Source: Pilatotrama ljubarskyi (taxonomy: Eukaryota > Basidiomycota > Agaricomycetes > Polyporales > Polyporaceae). Taken from it: a DNA stretch of 38,201 nt. Both the position numbers and the translations under genes were made by a program. The DNA lies in NCBI GenBank assembly GCA_022385805.1, contig MU277772.1, positions 42,885-81,085 on the forward strand. Reading direction: 5' to 3'. Below are positions 9,311 to 20,285 of the stretch, piece by piece (the first letter of the stretch is position 1; every line of letters begins with the position of its first letter). The notes under the pieces were generated by a model. That model saw only the letters and a program-made list of their open reading frames with translations. It searched no databases and was not told where the DNA came from.

Positions 9311-9700
9311 AGTATGGTGGCCTCCCTTCTCAAAGAATCTGTAGCTCAGTACAGAGTCCCTCAAAAATTCCTGATTTCTTTTGTAGTCAGTTCAGTGATT
9401 TTGCATGTTTTAAGAACTTCATAAAATGGGTGAAGAGGGGACCAGGAAATCTACCAAATGACCTACTATGCCTATTTCAGCTTCAGCTACCATGACTTGG
9501 CCTCAATGTTTGATCATGAGCATGCAAATATTATTCACCATCCATGATATGTATCAAAATATAGCATATAAGTTTATTTTCTTGAGAAAAAGGAAGCACT
9601 CATTTTCATGAACATTGTGAGCTCTAATATCTTTTTGACATTTGTAATGTGGTCTTAAGAGGCAAAATGTCACGTGACAACTTTTATGCAAACAGTAACA
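9311..9700 (-). mobile_element. MITE copy 2, left end lost
   Basis: Matches the copy at 20286-20699 in the same orientation (ATCTGTAGCTCAGTACAGAG, then GAGCTC near the far end). The inverted terminal repeat GTGACAACTTTTATGCAAAC is intact at 9674-9693. The opposite terminal repeat is absent because LTR fragment E replaces it. Confidence 0.8.
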
Positions 9701-10789
9701 ATGGCACCCATAACACCTCATCCAAATCTCAAGAAGCTGGAAATCCAGCCTCTGCTGACATAACCCAACTAGCTGTGACCCTTACCTGATGCTCTGACAC
9801 ACTCCATGACCGCACAAACTCAAAGATGGTCTCAAGTCATTCAGACACTTTATGTGCAGAGCGGAATAGAGAAAAAAGTTATCAACCATCTTCACCAGCA
9901 GTATTTGCATGGAGATCATTAGAGGGCCCAGGTAGACAGTTATGTTGGGTCTGGGTGAGCACTTACATAGCCAGCTCTCAGCACAGGATGTGCACTTACT
10001 CAGGTTATGCATAACTTGTGAAAACCAATAGCCTGGGGTCCTTTCTGATTGGTATAGGTTAGGAAGGTGTCAACTGTACATTTCTTTGTTGCTACATTCT
10101 GATATATATGATAGTCTATTTGTTTTGCCTGCAAGCACAGGTCTTATTGTGTGATCTAACACAGAACTAGGAGTGCAGGTGGTACATCCTTTCCCTACCA
10201 CTATTACAGTGTGCCACCTGTGCCTTTATTGAGGACTATATACTGTGAGTTTAGAAACAGAAGTTGTATGAAACAACTTGGATGAGAAAGCAATAGGAAA
10301 AGATATCTCTGCTGCATTACTATATCAAGATGTAGTATTTGACTATATTGACATTCTTTTACATCTGGATCAAGGGAGAAACTGACCTTATGCTACTACT
10401 AGAGTACTAGTAGTGTCTGGAGCTCAATTGTGCAACATAATAAGTACTTTGCCCATACTTTGCCCATACAAGGCACAGTTTGAGGCAAGAGTTCTGATAA
10501 AAATATTAAGCATGTTCTACTTCATACCAAAAGATGTTATGAGGGCATCTGCACGTTATTGTCTCTTGTGGCAATGGAAGAGACTGCTGTTGATGAGCAC
10601 TTCTAACATATTACTTGAGCAAGCACTCAAGAGTGCATGTTGCCACAATGGATTATAGGGTGTGCTCAGCATGTCACTTTGGGCAAGACCCACCAAGATC
10701 TGTGAATTTGGTGGCTATCCAAGTGTTCTAACACTTTGAGGCACCTGTGAATTAAACGATGAAACATGTATCTGAAGTCAGGCTGTTGA
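9701..10789. other. No gene recognised; diverged retroelement leader possible
   Basis: Only short unsupported ORFs. The part next to 10790 may be the lost upstream part of the Gypsy element, but no gag or protease motif is readable. Confidence 0.4.
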
Positions 10790-11815
10790 ATAATGATAAG
10801 CTGATTCAATATCTCACCTATCTTGCTTCTGATAAAGCCTGATACAGCAAAAGGCATTCCCCATTGGTTGTGCATTCTGTGTGACCTTCATGAGTGCAAC
10901 ACAAACACAATCAAAGTCACTTCTCTTATGCCAGATATGGAGGCCATTTTACAGCACGTCTCATGCAAGCTGTACTGCAGTTTGATTGGCAGCAAAGATG
11001 CCTATGAGCAGATCCAGGTTGAGCCTGAGCACACAGTGATGACAACCCCATATGGCAACATGAGCAGCTTAGTCCTGCAACAGGGCAACTGCAATGCTGT
11101 CGCAGCTTACCAGAGTCTCATAAATCTTATCTTCAGCCCCTACATTGGGAGTTTCATGGACATCTCTCTTGATAATATTGTCATCTATCTGACACTCTGC
11201 AGGAGCAACATGTTATTCACATTCTGACTCATTAGAAGCTGTACCAGAGTGCGACAAAGCAGTAAGCCCAAGATGCCCAGGCACATTGTCGACCATGACA
11301 GGATCAGGATGGACTCTGAGAAAGTTGACTCAGTCCTTCACTGGAAGGTGCTGATCTTAAAGGAACTGGTGTGAGGTCTTTTAGGGTCAGTAGAGTACCT
11401 GGTGGATGACATCGCTACCGTGTGACCCAGATGGGAGTCCTCCCCCATTTGACTGGGATGGACACTAACTTTATAAAAAGTCGGACTATGCTGAGCAGTG
11501 GGCTTTTACAGGTTAAGTGCTTAGTGCATGCTCACTGGATGCACAGCTGTTGCTCTCTTGATTATTGCACAACTTCAGCATGTATCTGGCTCCTTATGAA
11601 GAGATCTATGCCCAATATTGCTGGTGTGACGTGCCAAGGCAATGGCTGGTGAATGAGCCAAGTAGCAGCCTTCTTCTCAGCAAAGCTGACTCTGGTGCAA
11701 TGCAACCATCCTTGCACAAGTTTGAGATGCTGGCCAGTGTCACGTCAATGCTTCACCATTGGAATATCCTGCTGGGATGTCATTTCACATGAGTTCCCAT
11801 GAAGGCCTTACACAT
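10790..11815 (+). pseudogene. Ty3/Gypsy polyprotein remnant (RT and RNase H)
   Basis: Reverse transcriptase region in the 10823-11227 frame. It reads a CDLHECNTNTIK segment (a decayed form of the usual DLRERNKNTIKD), then MPDMEAIL, DAYEQIQVEPEH and QQGNCNA, then SLDNIVIY, which stands where YLDDIFIY is expected. Past the stop at 11227 a connection region (MDSEKVDSVLHWK) and RNase H continue in shifting frames: NIAGVTCQGNGW, then KFEMLASVTSMLHH, to DILLGCHFT near 11790. The RT active site is altered (SLDN for YLDD), and many stops and frameshifts are present. It ends abruptly near 11815 where another retroelement sequence begins. Confidence 0.8.
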
Positions 11816-12130
11816 TATCGAGGTGGTTGCTATCGAGCTTGCTATCTGCCATCTGATCTCGGATGGGATGACTGATGTGCAGTTTCTAATCCACTCTGAT
11901 GACCAGAGTGTCTGTGGTGCTCTTGACGCTGGCGACTCACACAGTTTGCAGCAAAACCACATCCTTCAGTGCATCATTGAGCTCTTTGCAGCACACAGCA
12001 TCTTTGCAAAGACAATGGATACCTAAAGACAATCTCGCTAAGACACCCTTGCACGGTGTTTTCCCTCCTCCTGACACTATCTTACCAGTCTCTTTTGATT
12101 TACCTCACACACTCTCTCCCCTCACATGTT
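11816..12130 (+). pseudogene. RNase H fragment of a second retroelement class
   Basis: Reads VVAIELAICHLI, then FLIHSDDQSVCGAL (an RNase H Asp motif) and SLQQNHILQCIIELFAAHS. After a one-base frame change it reads WIPKDNLAKTPLHGVFPPPD. This order (VAVELA..., SDN..., NAILRRIV..., W-P-DNLADAPSR-G-FPP) is one I associate with an agaricomycete RT-RNase H protein distinct from Gypsy and Copia; a related RT with WVDD lies at 23190-24160. A DIRS-type origin is possible but not shown. Confidence 0.55.
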
Positions 12131-12683
12131 GTCTCCCATGTTATAGCCTGCGATACCTCCCATTTGTAACCTGCGACACCTATTTGCTTGTATCTATAGC
12201 AATGATTGTAGAATTGTTTAAGTAAAGTTGCCACAATCTCAACTTGCCACCTGGCTCTCCCTGTCATGTCCTCCATGGTGAAACACATTACCAGTGTCCT
12301 CTTCACCTTCATCACATCTCTACAACCAGCCTTCACCTCTCGTTTTTGCCCCTCTGCACAAGTACAGGTTTCCACCCCCAAGGAGCAGTGGTCTTCCAAC
12401 CAGAAGCAGTGTCAAAGGAGCATACTCATGGTGTCCTCTCACTGTGCCTCGTGGACTCTACACTTGGCAACCATGGTTCTGTGTACGTTATATGCTTTCT
12501 GGTGTTTCTGTCACACGCAGCAAGTGCATTATGCAGTACATCCAGTTTTTCGACTTGTGACAAGACAGACAAATCCATAACTAATCACATTTCATTTTCT
12601 TGCTCTCCTACCACCACCACCACCACTGCCACCAACACACGGTATGGTCTTTGATTATTTTTTCTTCTATTCCTTCTTGCGCT
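12131..12683. other. No gene recognised
   Basis: Pyrimidine-rich plus strand with overlapping small ORFs in all three frames and no conserved motif. It contains a short CCACCA run near 12612-12630. It may be the leader of the low-complexity gene starting at 12684. Confidence 0.4.
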
Positions 12684-14099
12684 ATGGCTCACAGTGGCTC
12701 CTCATCTCACGGTCGCAGGCATTCCCATATGCAGGCTGCTGCACCCTCCACCACAACTGGCTCTCCTGCTTCCTCCCTGACCTCTGCCAGTTCTTCCTTG
12801 TATGGCTTCACCATTATGGACTCACCCCATGTGGACTCTCCGCCTTTGTTAGGGATGTGCTGGCATCAAGTCCAGAGCTGGGGGTGCAGACTCTAAAATT
12901 GCGTACTTCAGAGTTGAGCAAGTCCTGAAGGAGGCACAGCAAGGTGAGGACTTCTGTGAAGCTATTAGCAACGCTCCTGAGAACCTTCTGGGATGTCCTC
13001 GATTTTGGACTAGAGGATGGGGGTGGAGTACATCCGGAGTTGGAGCGGAGTACGTCCAGAGTTGGGGTGGAGTCGAAGACAAGGAGCGGAATTGAGGACA
13101 AGACACAAGTTGATTGCATGATCATGGCAATGACAAGAAGTACAACAAGTATCCAAACTGAGTAGCTACGACATACCAGCTTGGTATATATAGAAGTAAG
13201 CCTTATTGTGAACGCAAACAATAAGGAGAAGGACGGAAGAGGGTTTCCAGGATGAAGAGAATAAGCCTATTGTGAAGGAATGGCACAATCTGAGACATAA
13301 GACTGAACTTCGGAGAAAATGCGGAGTTGTAGTCCGGAAAAGCGGAGTTGTAGTCCAAAAATGCGGAGTAAAAGTCCGGAAAAGTGGAGTACAAGTATGG
13401 GGAAAATGTAGTGAAGTCAAAATGGGAAGATGAGTCCCGAGTTAGGTCCGGAAAATGCGGAGTTAAACCAGAGAAGAAGGTGGGTGCACAGGATGTAACA
13501 GCCTTCCAGGTTTCCCCCGGGCTGTCTGATGGTGAGGATGATGCAAATGGCTGTGCCAGTGGGATAGATGACACGTTCTATGACTCTGCCCCTGCCTCCA
13601 CTGTGGCCCATGCCCATGCCAGCAATGGTGATGCTGGCTCTGATGAGGAGGTGCCTCCTTCGCCCTTTGGGTGCTCCCTGCCATGTGGTGAACTGGTCCA
13701 GCCAAGTGTGCTTGCTGCACCACACCCAGCTGCCTGGCTGATCCATTGCTGCTGGTCATTAACCTGACCGTGCCGTCCCCAAACTCGGGGTCCCTCACAC
13801 CTGCCCCTGCATTTTCTAGCATGCACCCCTCCTTCTTAGGTTTTGACTCAGTCAGCTCGGATGCGGAGGTTGCTCACCGCCTCACCGACGCTCCTTCGGC
13901 AGTTGTGAAGGCCTATCAAGCCCAGCTTGCCTATTTCCACAACACTTTCCTTCAGGCCACATGCACTACCCACATTCTGCTGGGCCCTGCATTAACCCTT
14001 CCAGCTTCTTCCTCTGCCCTACTGGGCTTTCTCCTTCCAGCCTCCCATCTTCTGGTGGGTGTGGCTTGGTGTCATGTCCCATGCTACCAGAGGGTGTGA
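12684..14099 (+). pseudogene. Broken gene of unknown family, split by solo LTR D
   Basis: From ATG 12684 the plus strand reads a Ser/Ala/Thr-rich protein (starting MAHSGSSSHGRRHSHMQ) up to the LTR D insertion. After the LTR, from 13501, it reads an acidic low-complexity segment (GLSDGEDDANGC, NGDAGSDEEVPPSPFG). From 13746 another frame reads SSDAEVAHRLTDAPSAVV and KAYQAQLAYFHNTFLQAT. With the LTR and one GCCTT copy taken out, the reading frames on the two sides do not match directly, so there is at least one further frameshift or an intron. No domain recognised. Biased composition and TE surroundings suggest a transposon-associated protein. Confidence 0.4.
12847..13500 (-). mobile_element. 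Solo LTR D (family 2)
   Basis: 654 bp, inverted relative to LTR C: starts TGTTACATCCTGTGC at 13500 (minus) and ends ...CACATCCCTAACA at 12847. Perfect duplication GCCTT at 12842-12846 and 13501-13505. TATA-like TATATATA near 13183-13190 (minus strand). It cuts through the low-complexity reading frame at 12684-14099. Confidence 0.93.
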
Positions 14100-14699
14100 C
14101 CTCCACCAGAACTCTCACAGGGGTTCTGGACGGGAGTATCCCAGATGTCTGCACTTTCCTTACTTAGTATCCTTCAATACCTTTTCCTCCTGACATCATC
14201 TCCTCTTATTAGTTTATCCCTTTTCTTGTCTTGCATCACTAGGCCTCAGAGTTCCCAGAAGTCCAACGCCTATGATGTAAGTCCCTTCCTTATGTGTTAG
14301 GGCTACTTATTATAAATAGTGCACTGGAAGTAGCATTTGCCTCAGTTTGGACACCTCGTTACTTCCTCATTACTCCTCACTGCTTCCTCACTTTTACTCC
14401 TGTACTTATCTTGGTTGATCTACCTCTTCCCCCAACTCCATCCCTCCTCCCTCAAAACTCCATCTGTTGCCACTTTACCATCTCTTGCTGGTGAGCATTT
14501 TTCTACCACCTCTGTCTTCTGCCAGGCTTGGCGTCTGCATCAAGCCCTCGTGCTGTGTTTGCCATTCTGGCCCACCCAATTCTGCACTGGCTGCTTGCTG
14601 TACCTTCCCATATCTATGTGTGTATATGTGTATATGTGTGTGTGTAGGTCATAAACTCATGTTCTGCAGATCTGCTCTGCCCAGCTGCCTCACCATCTG
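14100..14699. other. No gene recognised; TG microsatellite
   Basis: Pyrimidine-rich DNA with short unsupported ORFs and the TG/TA dinucleotide tract at 14616-14646. Possibly a degraded part of the unknown gene on either side. Confidence 0.4.
14616..14646. repeat. TG-rich microsatellite
   Basis: Alternating TGTG and TATG units, for example GTGTATATGTGTATATGTGT. Confidence 0.8.
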
Positions 14700-15239
14700 G
14701 CACCTGTGTGCGGCATGAGTTCCCTAATGGCCCCATCCTTGCTGCTGCACATGCACTCCCTGACCCATCTGCTGTGGTGAAGGTTCCGCAGGCTGGAAGG
14801 CGGGACTACATCCTGCTCACTGCACTGACCAATCAAATGTGGTAACTTGCATTCAGCAAGCCCTTTGCAACTGCATGATGGCCTTGCTGTCAACCCCTAT
14901 GCTGGAAGCCTTGGTTGTCTGCAGTCGGTCAAGTGTTACATGTCTTGTGAGCTGCACCTTTCCCAGGTTGGGCTACTAGAGGCCTAGGCGCACCTTGTGC
15001 AGATGATCCACAAGTACCACTCAGATCCCGCTGGCGCACAACATCTTGCTGATGCCTTCGTGGCCAATTTCAGCAACATCTGTCAGCAACTGGACTTTGC
15101 CACTTATATAGGGCTGTATATTACGTATGACACCCGTGTTCGGTGCCTCTGTGCCAGCTTGTCTGCCTTTCTGAACCCCACCTTCTGGCAGGATAATTTC
15201 TTCTGCACCTGCCATGACAAGTGTTGGAACAAGCACTAG
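14700..15239 (+). pseudogene. Unknown protein fragment, probably TE-associated
   Basis: Coherent peptide stretches appear on the plus strand in changing frames: HEFPNGPILAAAHALPDPSA, then RRDYILLTALTNQ, then MIHKYHSDPAGAQHLADAF and NFSNICQQLDFATYIGLY, ending at 15239 (FWQDNFFCTCHDKCWNKH). In-frame stops separate these stretches. The balanced amino-acid composition suggests past coding, but I do not recognise the family. It may belong with the broken gene at 12684-14099. Confidence 0.35.
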
Positions 15240-15297
15240 TTCCGGGGAATGCAGGGAGCCCATACCGCAACATGCGGGGTGCTCAATCTGGGCGGCT

Positions 15298-15695
15298 TGA
15301 TGTACATATACAAAAAATGCGATCTAATCTAAGATAATCAGATGCTTCGCAGTGCAGCAATCCAGATTCTGTTCCATCTCTCGAGAGCAGAGATCTCACT
15401 GAGCCCTAGCTGCGTCCGTGTTCGCGTTCCCCTTGCGTTTACTACTTCGCCGCGTCGAGTTTCTTATTGAGCATTTTGCCTTCCTCTTCAATCCGCGAAG
15501 AGCTTGCGAACACCTGCGAAGAACTCTGTTCGCTCCGATCCGCTGCCGCATCGCGACGTTCGCCTCAAGGGCACCCCGGCCAAACCGCTACATCTTCTGA
15601 TCCCGCCATCTACCTCAGCTCAGCCCGTCAGAGGCCTGGACCTACAAAGGCTCTCGGCCTCAACCTCACGGCTTTAGGGTAGATTTGGCACATCA
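15298..15695 (+). mobile_element. Solo LTR of the Gypsy family found at 30-37 kb
   Basis: Starts TGATGTACATATAC and ends TTTGGCACATCA, with short inverted TGATGT/ACATCA ends. The last ~205 bp (from about 15490) match the Gypsy LTR at 37133-37338 (minus) with one difference, CCCCGG here against CCCCAG there, a CpG-type change. The outer halves are not comparable because a Copia element interrupts the other copy. The GC-rich second half carries the GCGAA/TTCGC motif, unlike its surroundings. No 5-bp target duplication is visible (CGGCT before, ACGCG after). No internal region follows. Confidence 0.8.
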
Positions 15696-15861
15696 ACGCG
15701 GTGACATTCAAGAGCTGTGGGCAGACACCTATTGCGGTATACTGCATTTCTTCCGTGAGCTGGTCAGATCAGATTAGTGGGCCAACGACATAAGCAAGAT
15801 GGCAGATGTGGTGCGTCATTACAGAAAGGTGAGTAGCCACATCAGGCTGTGTGCAGATACT

Positions 15862-16096
15862 ATTACTCTTTACAAAAAAAATTGTCACGTCTGCAGAGCT
15901 GACTTAAAAATGTGAGCACAAATGTGTGCTTATATGGCCCTCTGCAGACCATGCACGGTGTCCGCTACATAGATCTGAGCATAAGGAGCTGTGTACAAGT
16001 TATCAAATGATGTTGGCGCTACTCCTGCAGGAGCCATGATTTTTGCAAGCTGAGGAAAAAGTGGACAAGGTGACAATTTTATTGCAAATGGTAATA
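15862..16096 (+). mobile_element. Second MITE type with related terminal repeats
   Basis: About 235 bp. The left end TATTACTCTTTACAAAAAAA is followed by ATTGTCACG. The inverted right end reads GGTGACAATTTTATTGCAAA, then TGGTAATA. The pattern TATTAC..TTTGCA..AAATTGTCAC resembles the TIR of the MITEs at 3901, 9311 and 20286, but the interior is unrelated. No coding capacity. Confidence 0.6.
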
Positions 16097-16364
16097 ACAA
16101 ATACTCTCTTTCGTGTGAGAAGAGCTTAGAATTGACCCAGCTCATTTAGGACTACTTTCATCACGGCATGACCGGCACGTGCATCAGGCTTCTCTGGTGT
16201 CAGTATGTGCATTATGCTAAGATATGTCAAAGAGGGCACTGATCGCCATTATAGAGTACAGCGGAGGTAATGTAGACAGTATAGAAGTTAAACTAATGTA
16301 CGGAGTGAACTATACGAGAGGTAGAGAGTACTAGTTGGTGGGAGAGACACCCACACGATGAAGC

Positions 16365-16700
16365 TAGATGAGGATATTGTTGTGGAGGAGATGGTGGCTG
16401 CGGTACTTCTTTGCCACCCGTGCTGCCTGCTTCCGGGATCCCATTAAGACCGCGCCGATATGCTGCTATGAAGCAATGAAGAGCGTGGTAGTCCCGGCAG
16501 ATCGAGACCAAGGGCACAGAGTCAAGTGCCCGAACAATGTTGCACTCGAGATCAGCGCTCAGCCTCCGCAGATGACACCAGCAGCGCTTCGCCACTGCTC
16601 GATGCAGTTCAGTTCGCAATGGAATCTTGGTAGGAAGAGGACCGTAGCAAGGGCATGCTCTCTGAGATTCTCGAGTTCCACCTTGCTTGGGCATGGTAGT
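16365..16700 (-). pseudogene. DDE transposase C-terminal fragment
   Basis: Minus strand reads VELENLREHALATVLFLPRF, then HCELNCIEQW. After a frame change it reads LSADLECNIVRALDSVPL and CFIAAYRRGLNG, and in a third frame ARVAKKYRSHHLLHNNIL. This order (FLPKFHCELNFIEQ, then ALDSVPL, FMDAYRKGLNG, KKYRGHRVLP) is one I associate with the C-terminal part of a DDE-superfamily transposase common in mushroom genomes. The Glu of IEQ would be the last catalytic residue. At least two frameshifts, so inactive. Confidence 0.6.
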
Positions 16701-16899
16701 CAAGCAGTCCGATGACAACCCTCAGACCTGCCACTGCAACGGTCGTCAATTCTGTCTGACCTTTGCGATACCAAGTTGCATAATGTAACAATCATTACTC
16801 GGGGCCTGCATTCCGTGTCGGTTTATCCACTAAGCTCGGGTGCCTCCTAGTTTCGTGAGCTGAGACTTGGAGACAAGTGATCTGGGACGTTCAGAAGCG

Positions 16900-17170
16900 C
16901 TGCTCACCTTATCCACTTTTACCATGATCAACATCCGTCTGCAGTCCCAACAAGGATACGAGCAGGATCCATAACTCACATGAGAGCGGTTATCGCAGAA
17001 TGCGCTAGCAGGATATAAACAGCGTGACCGGTGGTGCAAGACCAGACAATAATCTGACCATCACTGCCACCATTGATGAGGTATTCCCCAGTGCTCGGAG
17101 AGAATGCGAGAGAGTTGACAGTGTTTCTGTGGCTGAGATCGAAAGTTATAATGTTGTGGTACTCAAGCGC
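16900..17170 (-). pseudogene. WD40-repeat protein fragment
   Basis: Minus strand reads HRNTVNSLAFSPSTGEYLIN, then GGSDGQIIVWSCTTGHAVY: one WD40 blade with the GGSDG turn and the IIVW ending. It continues LLAHSAITALM, a TGA where Trp is expected, then VMDPARILVGTADG, and a frame change to LIMVKVDK. WD40 blades are protein-interaction scaffolds. Only about one and a half blades can be read, and a stop plus a frameshift make it a relic. Parent gene unknown; GTGAGT at the TGA could alternatively be an intron donor. Confidence 0.6.
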
Positions 17171-18239
17171 TTTGTGCATTTGTCCTTCAAGGGCCGCACA
17201 AAGAATCACTGAAATGCTCGAGGAAGTGTCTTGACAGGATACCGGGCACATGGATTGGCGGAGTCGAGGGCAGGCTCGGGATAAGCTGAGACCGTTTGTC
17301 AAGTGCTCTGAGCATGTACACAGATCTGTCATCCCACTTTGCCGTGCAGGCGGCCACAGCAGCCTATAGTAGGAGGCTGAGGCTATTAGTGCAGCTTCAC
17401 AGCACCCTACGTTTTGGTCAAACATTTGAGATCTCAATGTATGGGTTGCATGACAGCCGCCTGGTTTAGCAGTAAAGCAATACACGCTCTTCTGGGCAAG
17501 GCTGGATATTTCCCAGCTGTAACATCATGTGCATTCTAGGTATGCAACACCTCTCCCAGTGACGTATCTGAAGCTGTAGTTGTTGAGCCCAGAAACATGA
17601 ATCACTTACAGAGCGAGGAGCCATCAGAACCAGGCTGATGCGGAGGTGTCACCGCTTGTAGTGGTCGACTTCGCATGGTGTATGTCATGAAGAGCTTGTA
17701 CTGCTGCGTAGTGGCGCTCGCTCTGGGCGGAGGGTGGAAGTCGACAGTTATACAGAGCCGCTTATCTGGCATACCAAGCATGGGGGAGTTGAATTAGTCT
17801 ATGAGGACACGAAGGCGGCTGGAGGCTTACCTCTGGAATACGGCCAGTGTTCTCTGCAGGAGGGAATACCCATCCTTGCCGTCCTTCGCACAACTTCCTG
17901 GGGTTGCCTGCAAGTGCCACTCCCTGAGCCATACTTCAAGCCAAGCGCTACAAGCTCATGGGCACATTCAGTTGTCCCAGTCCAGGAGGGCACATTCTTG
18001 CCGTGCTATGCTGGATCATGCGCGGTCTGGGTTGTTCTGGGGACATTTTGGTGCCCATGTTCATCGTGCTGGGCACGAGACAATGGAGACCTTACCGCCC
18101 AAGCAGAAGTTGATTCTGATGCCCATTGGGTGCTGTACAGCTGATCCTATGCCACTTTCTCGCCCCAGTGGCCCAGTCTGTCCTCAAGTATGTACCCCCT
18201 CCCACCTACCAAACTGGGCCTGTGAGCCCTCCTGGCCGT
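17171..18239. other. No gene recognised
   Basis: ORFs on both strands are short and carry no motif. Upstream WD40 or downstream gag sequence may be hidden here in decayed form. Confidence 0.4.
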
Positions 18240-18575
18240 GGTCTGGGCTTGGGGGCTTTGATGGCCCTTGCCCGTAGACTTCCTCAGGTTTGGCGCCTTA
18301 ACAGAGAGACTGTTTGAGGCGTGAGAAGTTGTCCAAGTCACTGCTGCTGCTGTGTTAGCAACTATGGGGTTGTGCTCGAGGCAGTCGACGAGGATCTCGA
18401 GGGCATGGCCTTGGAGCCCTTATATCTCCTGTTGGGTTGCAGTTGATTGTTTGAGAGCTACAATGGACTCGAGAAGCTGCCGCATGGCTGCTATGTCAGA
18501 CAAATCAGGAGCGCCAGGAGCAGCTGGTTAAGGCTCTGCTTGAGGGGCTGTGCCGGGCTGCAAGTTGTTGTCCAT
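18240..18575 (-). pseudogene. Gag-like N-terminal fragment
   Basis: From ATG 18575 (minus) it reads MDNNLQPGTAPQAEP, stop, PAAPGAPDLSDIAAM, RQLLESIVALKQSTATQQEI, stop, GLQGHALEILVDCLEH, then KAPNLRKSTGKGHQ. A Pro/Ala-rich start followed by a glutamine-rich coiled coil and a basic KAP..L segment is typical of Gypsy Gag N-termini in mushrooms. Two in-frame TAA stops show decay. No capsid core or zinc knuckle is visible beyond it. Confidence 0.5.
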
Positions 18576-19520
18576 GACACCCGAGGAGGACGCACTGGAC
18601 TCTGAGGGCAGCCCCGCAGACAATGGATTGCAGAGCGTCAAATGCACCTGAGAAAGACATAGGATAGAGAGTAGGCTATTAGTTGAATACAAGCACTTTT
18701 GGCACTCAACGAGAAAATCAAGGACGAGAGAAATACTGGTCGGCCAGAAGTGAGTCCAAGGCCTATCTCTAGGAGGATGACCCAGGAACGATGCGTCTGG
18801 ATAGAGATTTGGCAGTTGAACCAAACTGTAATAGCACACGTTGAGAGTGAGGTGAGATGAGTGAGAGAGTGGATACCTTATGATGGAAGCCGAGCTCAGG
18901 CAAATTGAGCGAGGCAGGATGAGCGAGGGCAGGCGCCTGAAGGAACAGTGTTGGCACGACAAGGGTATAGGATGGTGAGGGCCAGCGTATATGTGACGAG
19001 CTACAGTTACATACTGGTGGTGAGGAGCGAGGTCCATTGACTTACAAATGTGATACAACCACTACGCTAAACAGGTCATCACAGGCACCGGGAAGAGTCT
19101 TGAGGCTCATGTAATGGCAGCACTGTACCTCTTCCTCAAGGGCGAGCGCAACATGGCAGTGTGAGCCTCAGCAGCTGGTGCCCTCTGGACAAGTGAGCGG
19201 CCATATAGAAAGATGCACAAATATACTCAGTGGATCTCAAGAGTCAACAGACAGTGTGCACATCTATTGTTTGGGTGCTAATGGTAAAGCTGTTTGAAAA
19301 CAGTTTATAATCCCTGTTAGAAATGCTTCTTGGACCCTCATTAGCTATTGTCTGTTAGGTAAGAACTTCTTGACTTTCTCACTGCACCCTAGTGAGGGAA
19401 TGTGTTAGTGAGTGCATCAGTGATGTTGTCCTTAGATCATATGGAATCATATGTGATGGTCAGTACAGTTGGCCACTCAGACTGAGCACACAAGCTCGAC
19501 AGCTGAGGGCCAAATACAAA
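18576..19520. other. No gene recognised
   Basis: A 176-codon minus-strand ORF (18528-19058) ends in the gag-like start but has a Ser/Leu/His-rich sequence without motifs. I read it as chance plus the upstream leader of the gag-like fragment. Confidence 0.4.
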
Positions 19521-19553
19521 TGTCTGTCTGTCTGTCTATCTGTCTGTCTGTCT
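19521..19553. repeat. (TGTC)n microsatellite
   Basis: About eight TGTC units with one TATC variant. It lies in gene-free DNA. Confidence 0.9.
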
Positions 19554-20226
19554 CTTTGCTCTTCTGTTAGCAGTGCTCTGGGAGTATATTGTTAGCTTAC
19601 TTTGATGCCTTCATTTTAACAGTACCTTGTTACAGCTCTTTGCCGTCATTCAGCTTGTGGACTTGAGAAAGGCACCAGTAAAATATGTTGTGAACACCAT
19701 GATGGCAGTGTTCGTTCAATATGAATTGTTCTTGGGATCTCTGATAATCCAAAAGGGACAAATGTACTTTGGCAACAGCTTTCATGCAAGTCCTTCTGAA
19801 ATACATATGTCTTTCATAGAAATGTACACGGGATCACCTTCAACAAATGATGCCAGGGAACACTTCTGATTGATGTCACAAGCATAGTAAGGATACTAGT
19901 GTGTGTGGCCATAACAACCTGCTTCATTTGTTGTGTGTAGGCTCAGACACATGCATATTCTCCTGCAGCAGTGTTATCACACACAAATGTTCAGGGCACT
20001 CAACGGTGTGTAACCAGTGGTGTCTGATTGAGCCACTTTATTATCATTTGCATAAAAGTTTTCATGTGGTCCGAGTGCAAATCCATGCTGAAGTTTCAGG
20101 AAGAAGAGGCTATCAAACCTCGTTCATTGGATTTTGTGAAGGCTTCTAGTATACACTGCATATGTGCGAAAATGCGAGAGAAATAATCAGGCAGTTACTG
20201 TGTAATCAGGCTAACAAGTTTGAACC
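19554..20226. other. No gene recognised; one MITE end relic
   Basis: Short ORFs without motifs. A decayed MITE terminal repeat lies at 20033-20062. Confidence 0.4.
20033..20062 (+). repeat. Decayed MITE terminal repeat
   Basis: Reads ATTATCATTTGCATAAAAGT followed by TTTCATGTGG, a diverged version of the MITE end at 3901. No matching body or second end was found. Confidence 0.5.
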
Positions 20227-20260
20227 GGAGGGTGGGGCATGACTTTTGGCCGTCACTGTA
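20227..20260 (-). repeat. Orphan Tc1 terminal repeat
   Basis: Nearly identical to the Tc1 end at 740-773 (CAGTGACGGCCAAAAGTC on the minus strand, ending in TA at 20259-20260). The sequence to its left does not match the Tc1 leader, and no partner end was found. It is a remnant or the end of a non-autonomous relative. Confidence 0.7.
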
Positions 20261-20285
20261 AGATACTCCTAGGAAGCTATTTTTA

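Noticed and set aside
9782..10012. RT active site VDNFFLYS on the minus strand
   Set aside because: No other RT motif in frame on either side; isolated similarity.
16939..16979. Intron in the WD40 fragment (GTGAGT..CTGCAG)
   Set aside because: The skipped stretch itself reads as WD40 sequence (ARILVGTADG), so a TGG-to-TGA stop and a frameshift fit better than splicing.
18528..19058. 176-codon ORF as a gene
   Set aside because: No motif, biased composition, and its end is the decayed gag-like sequence with stops further on.
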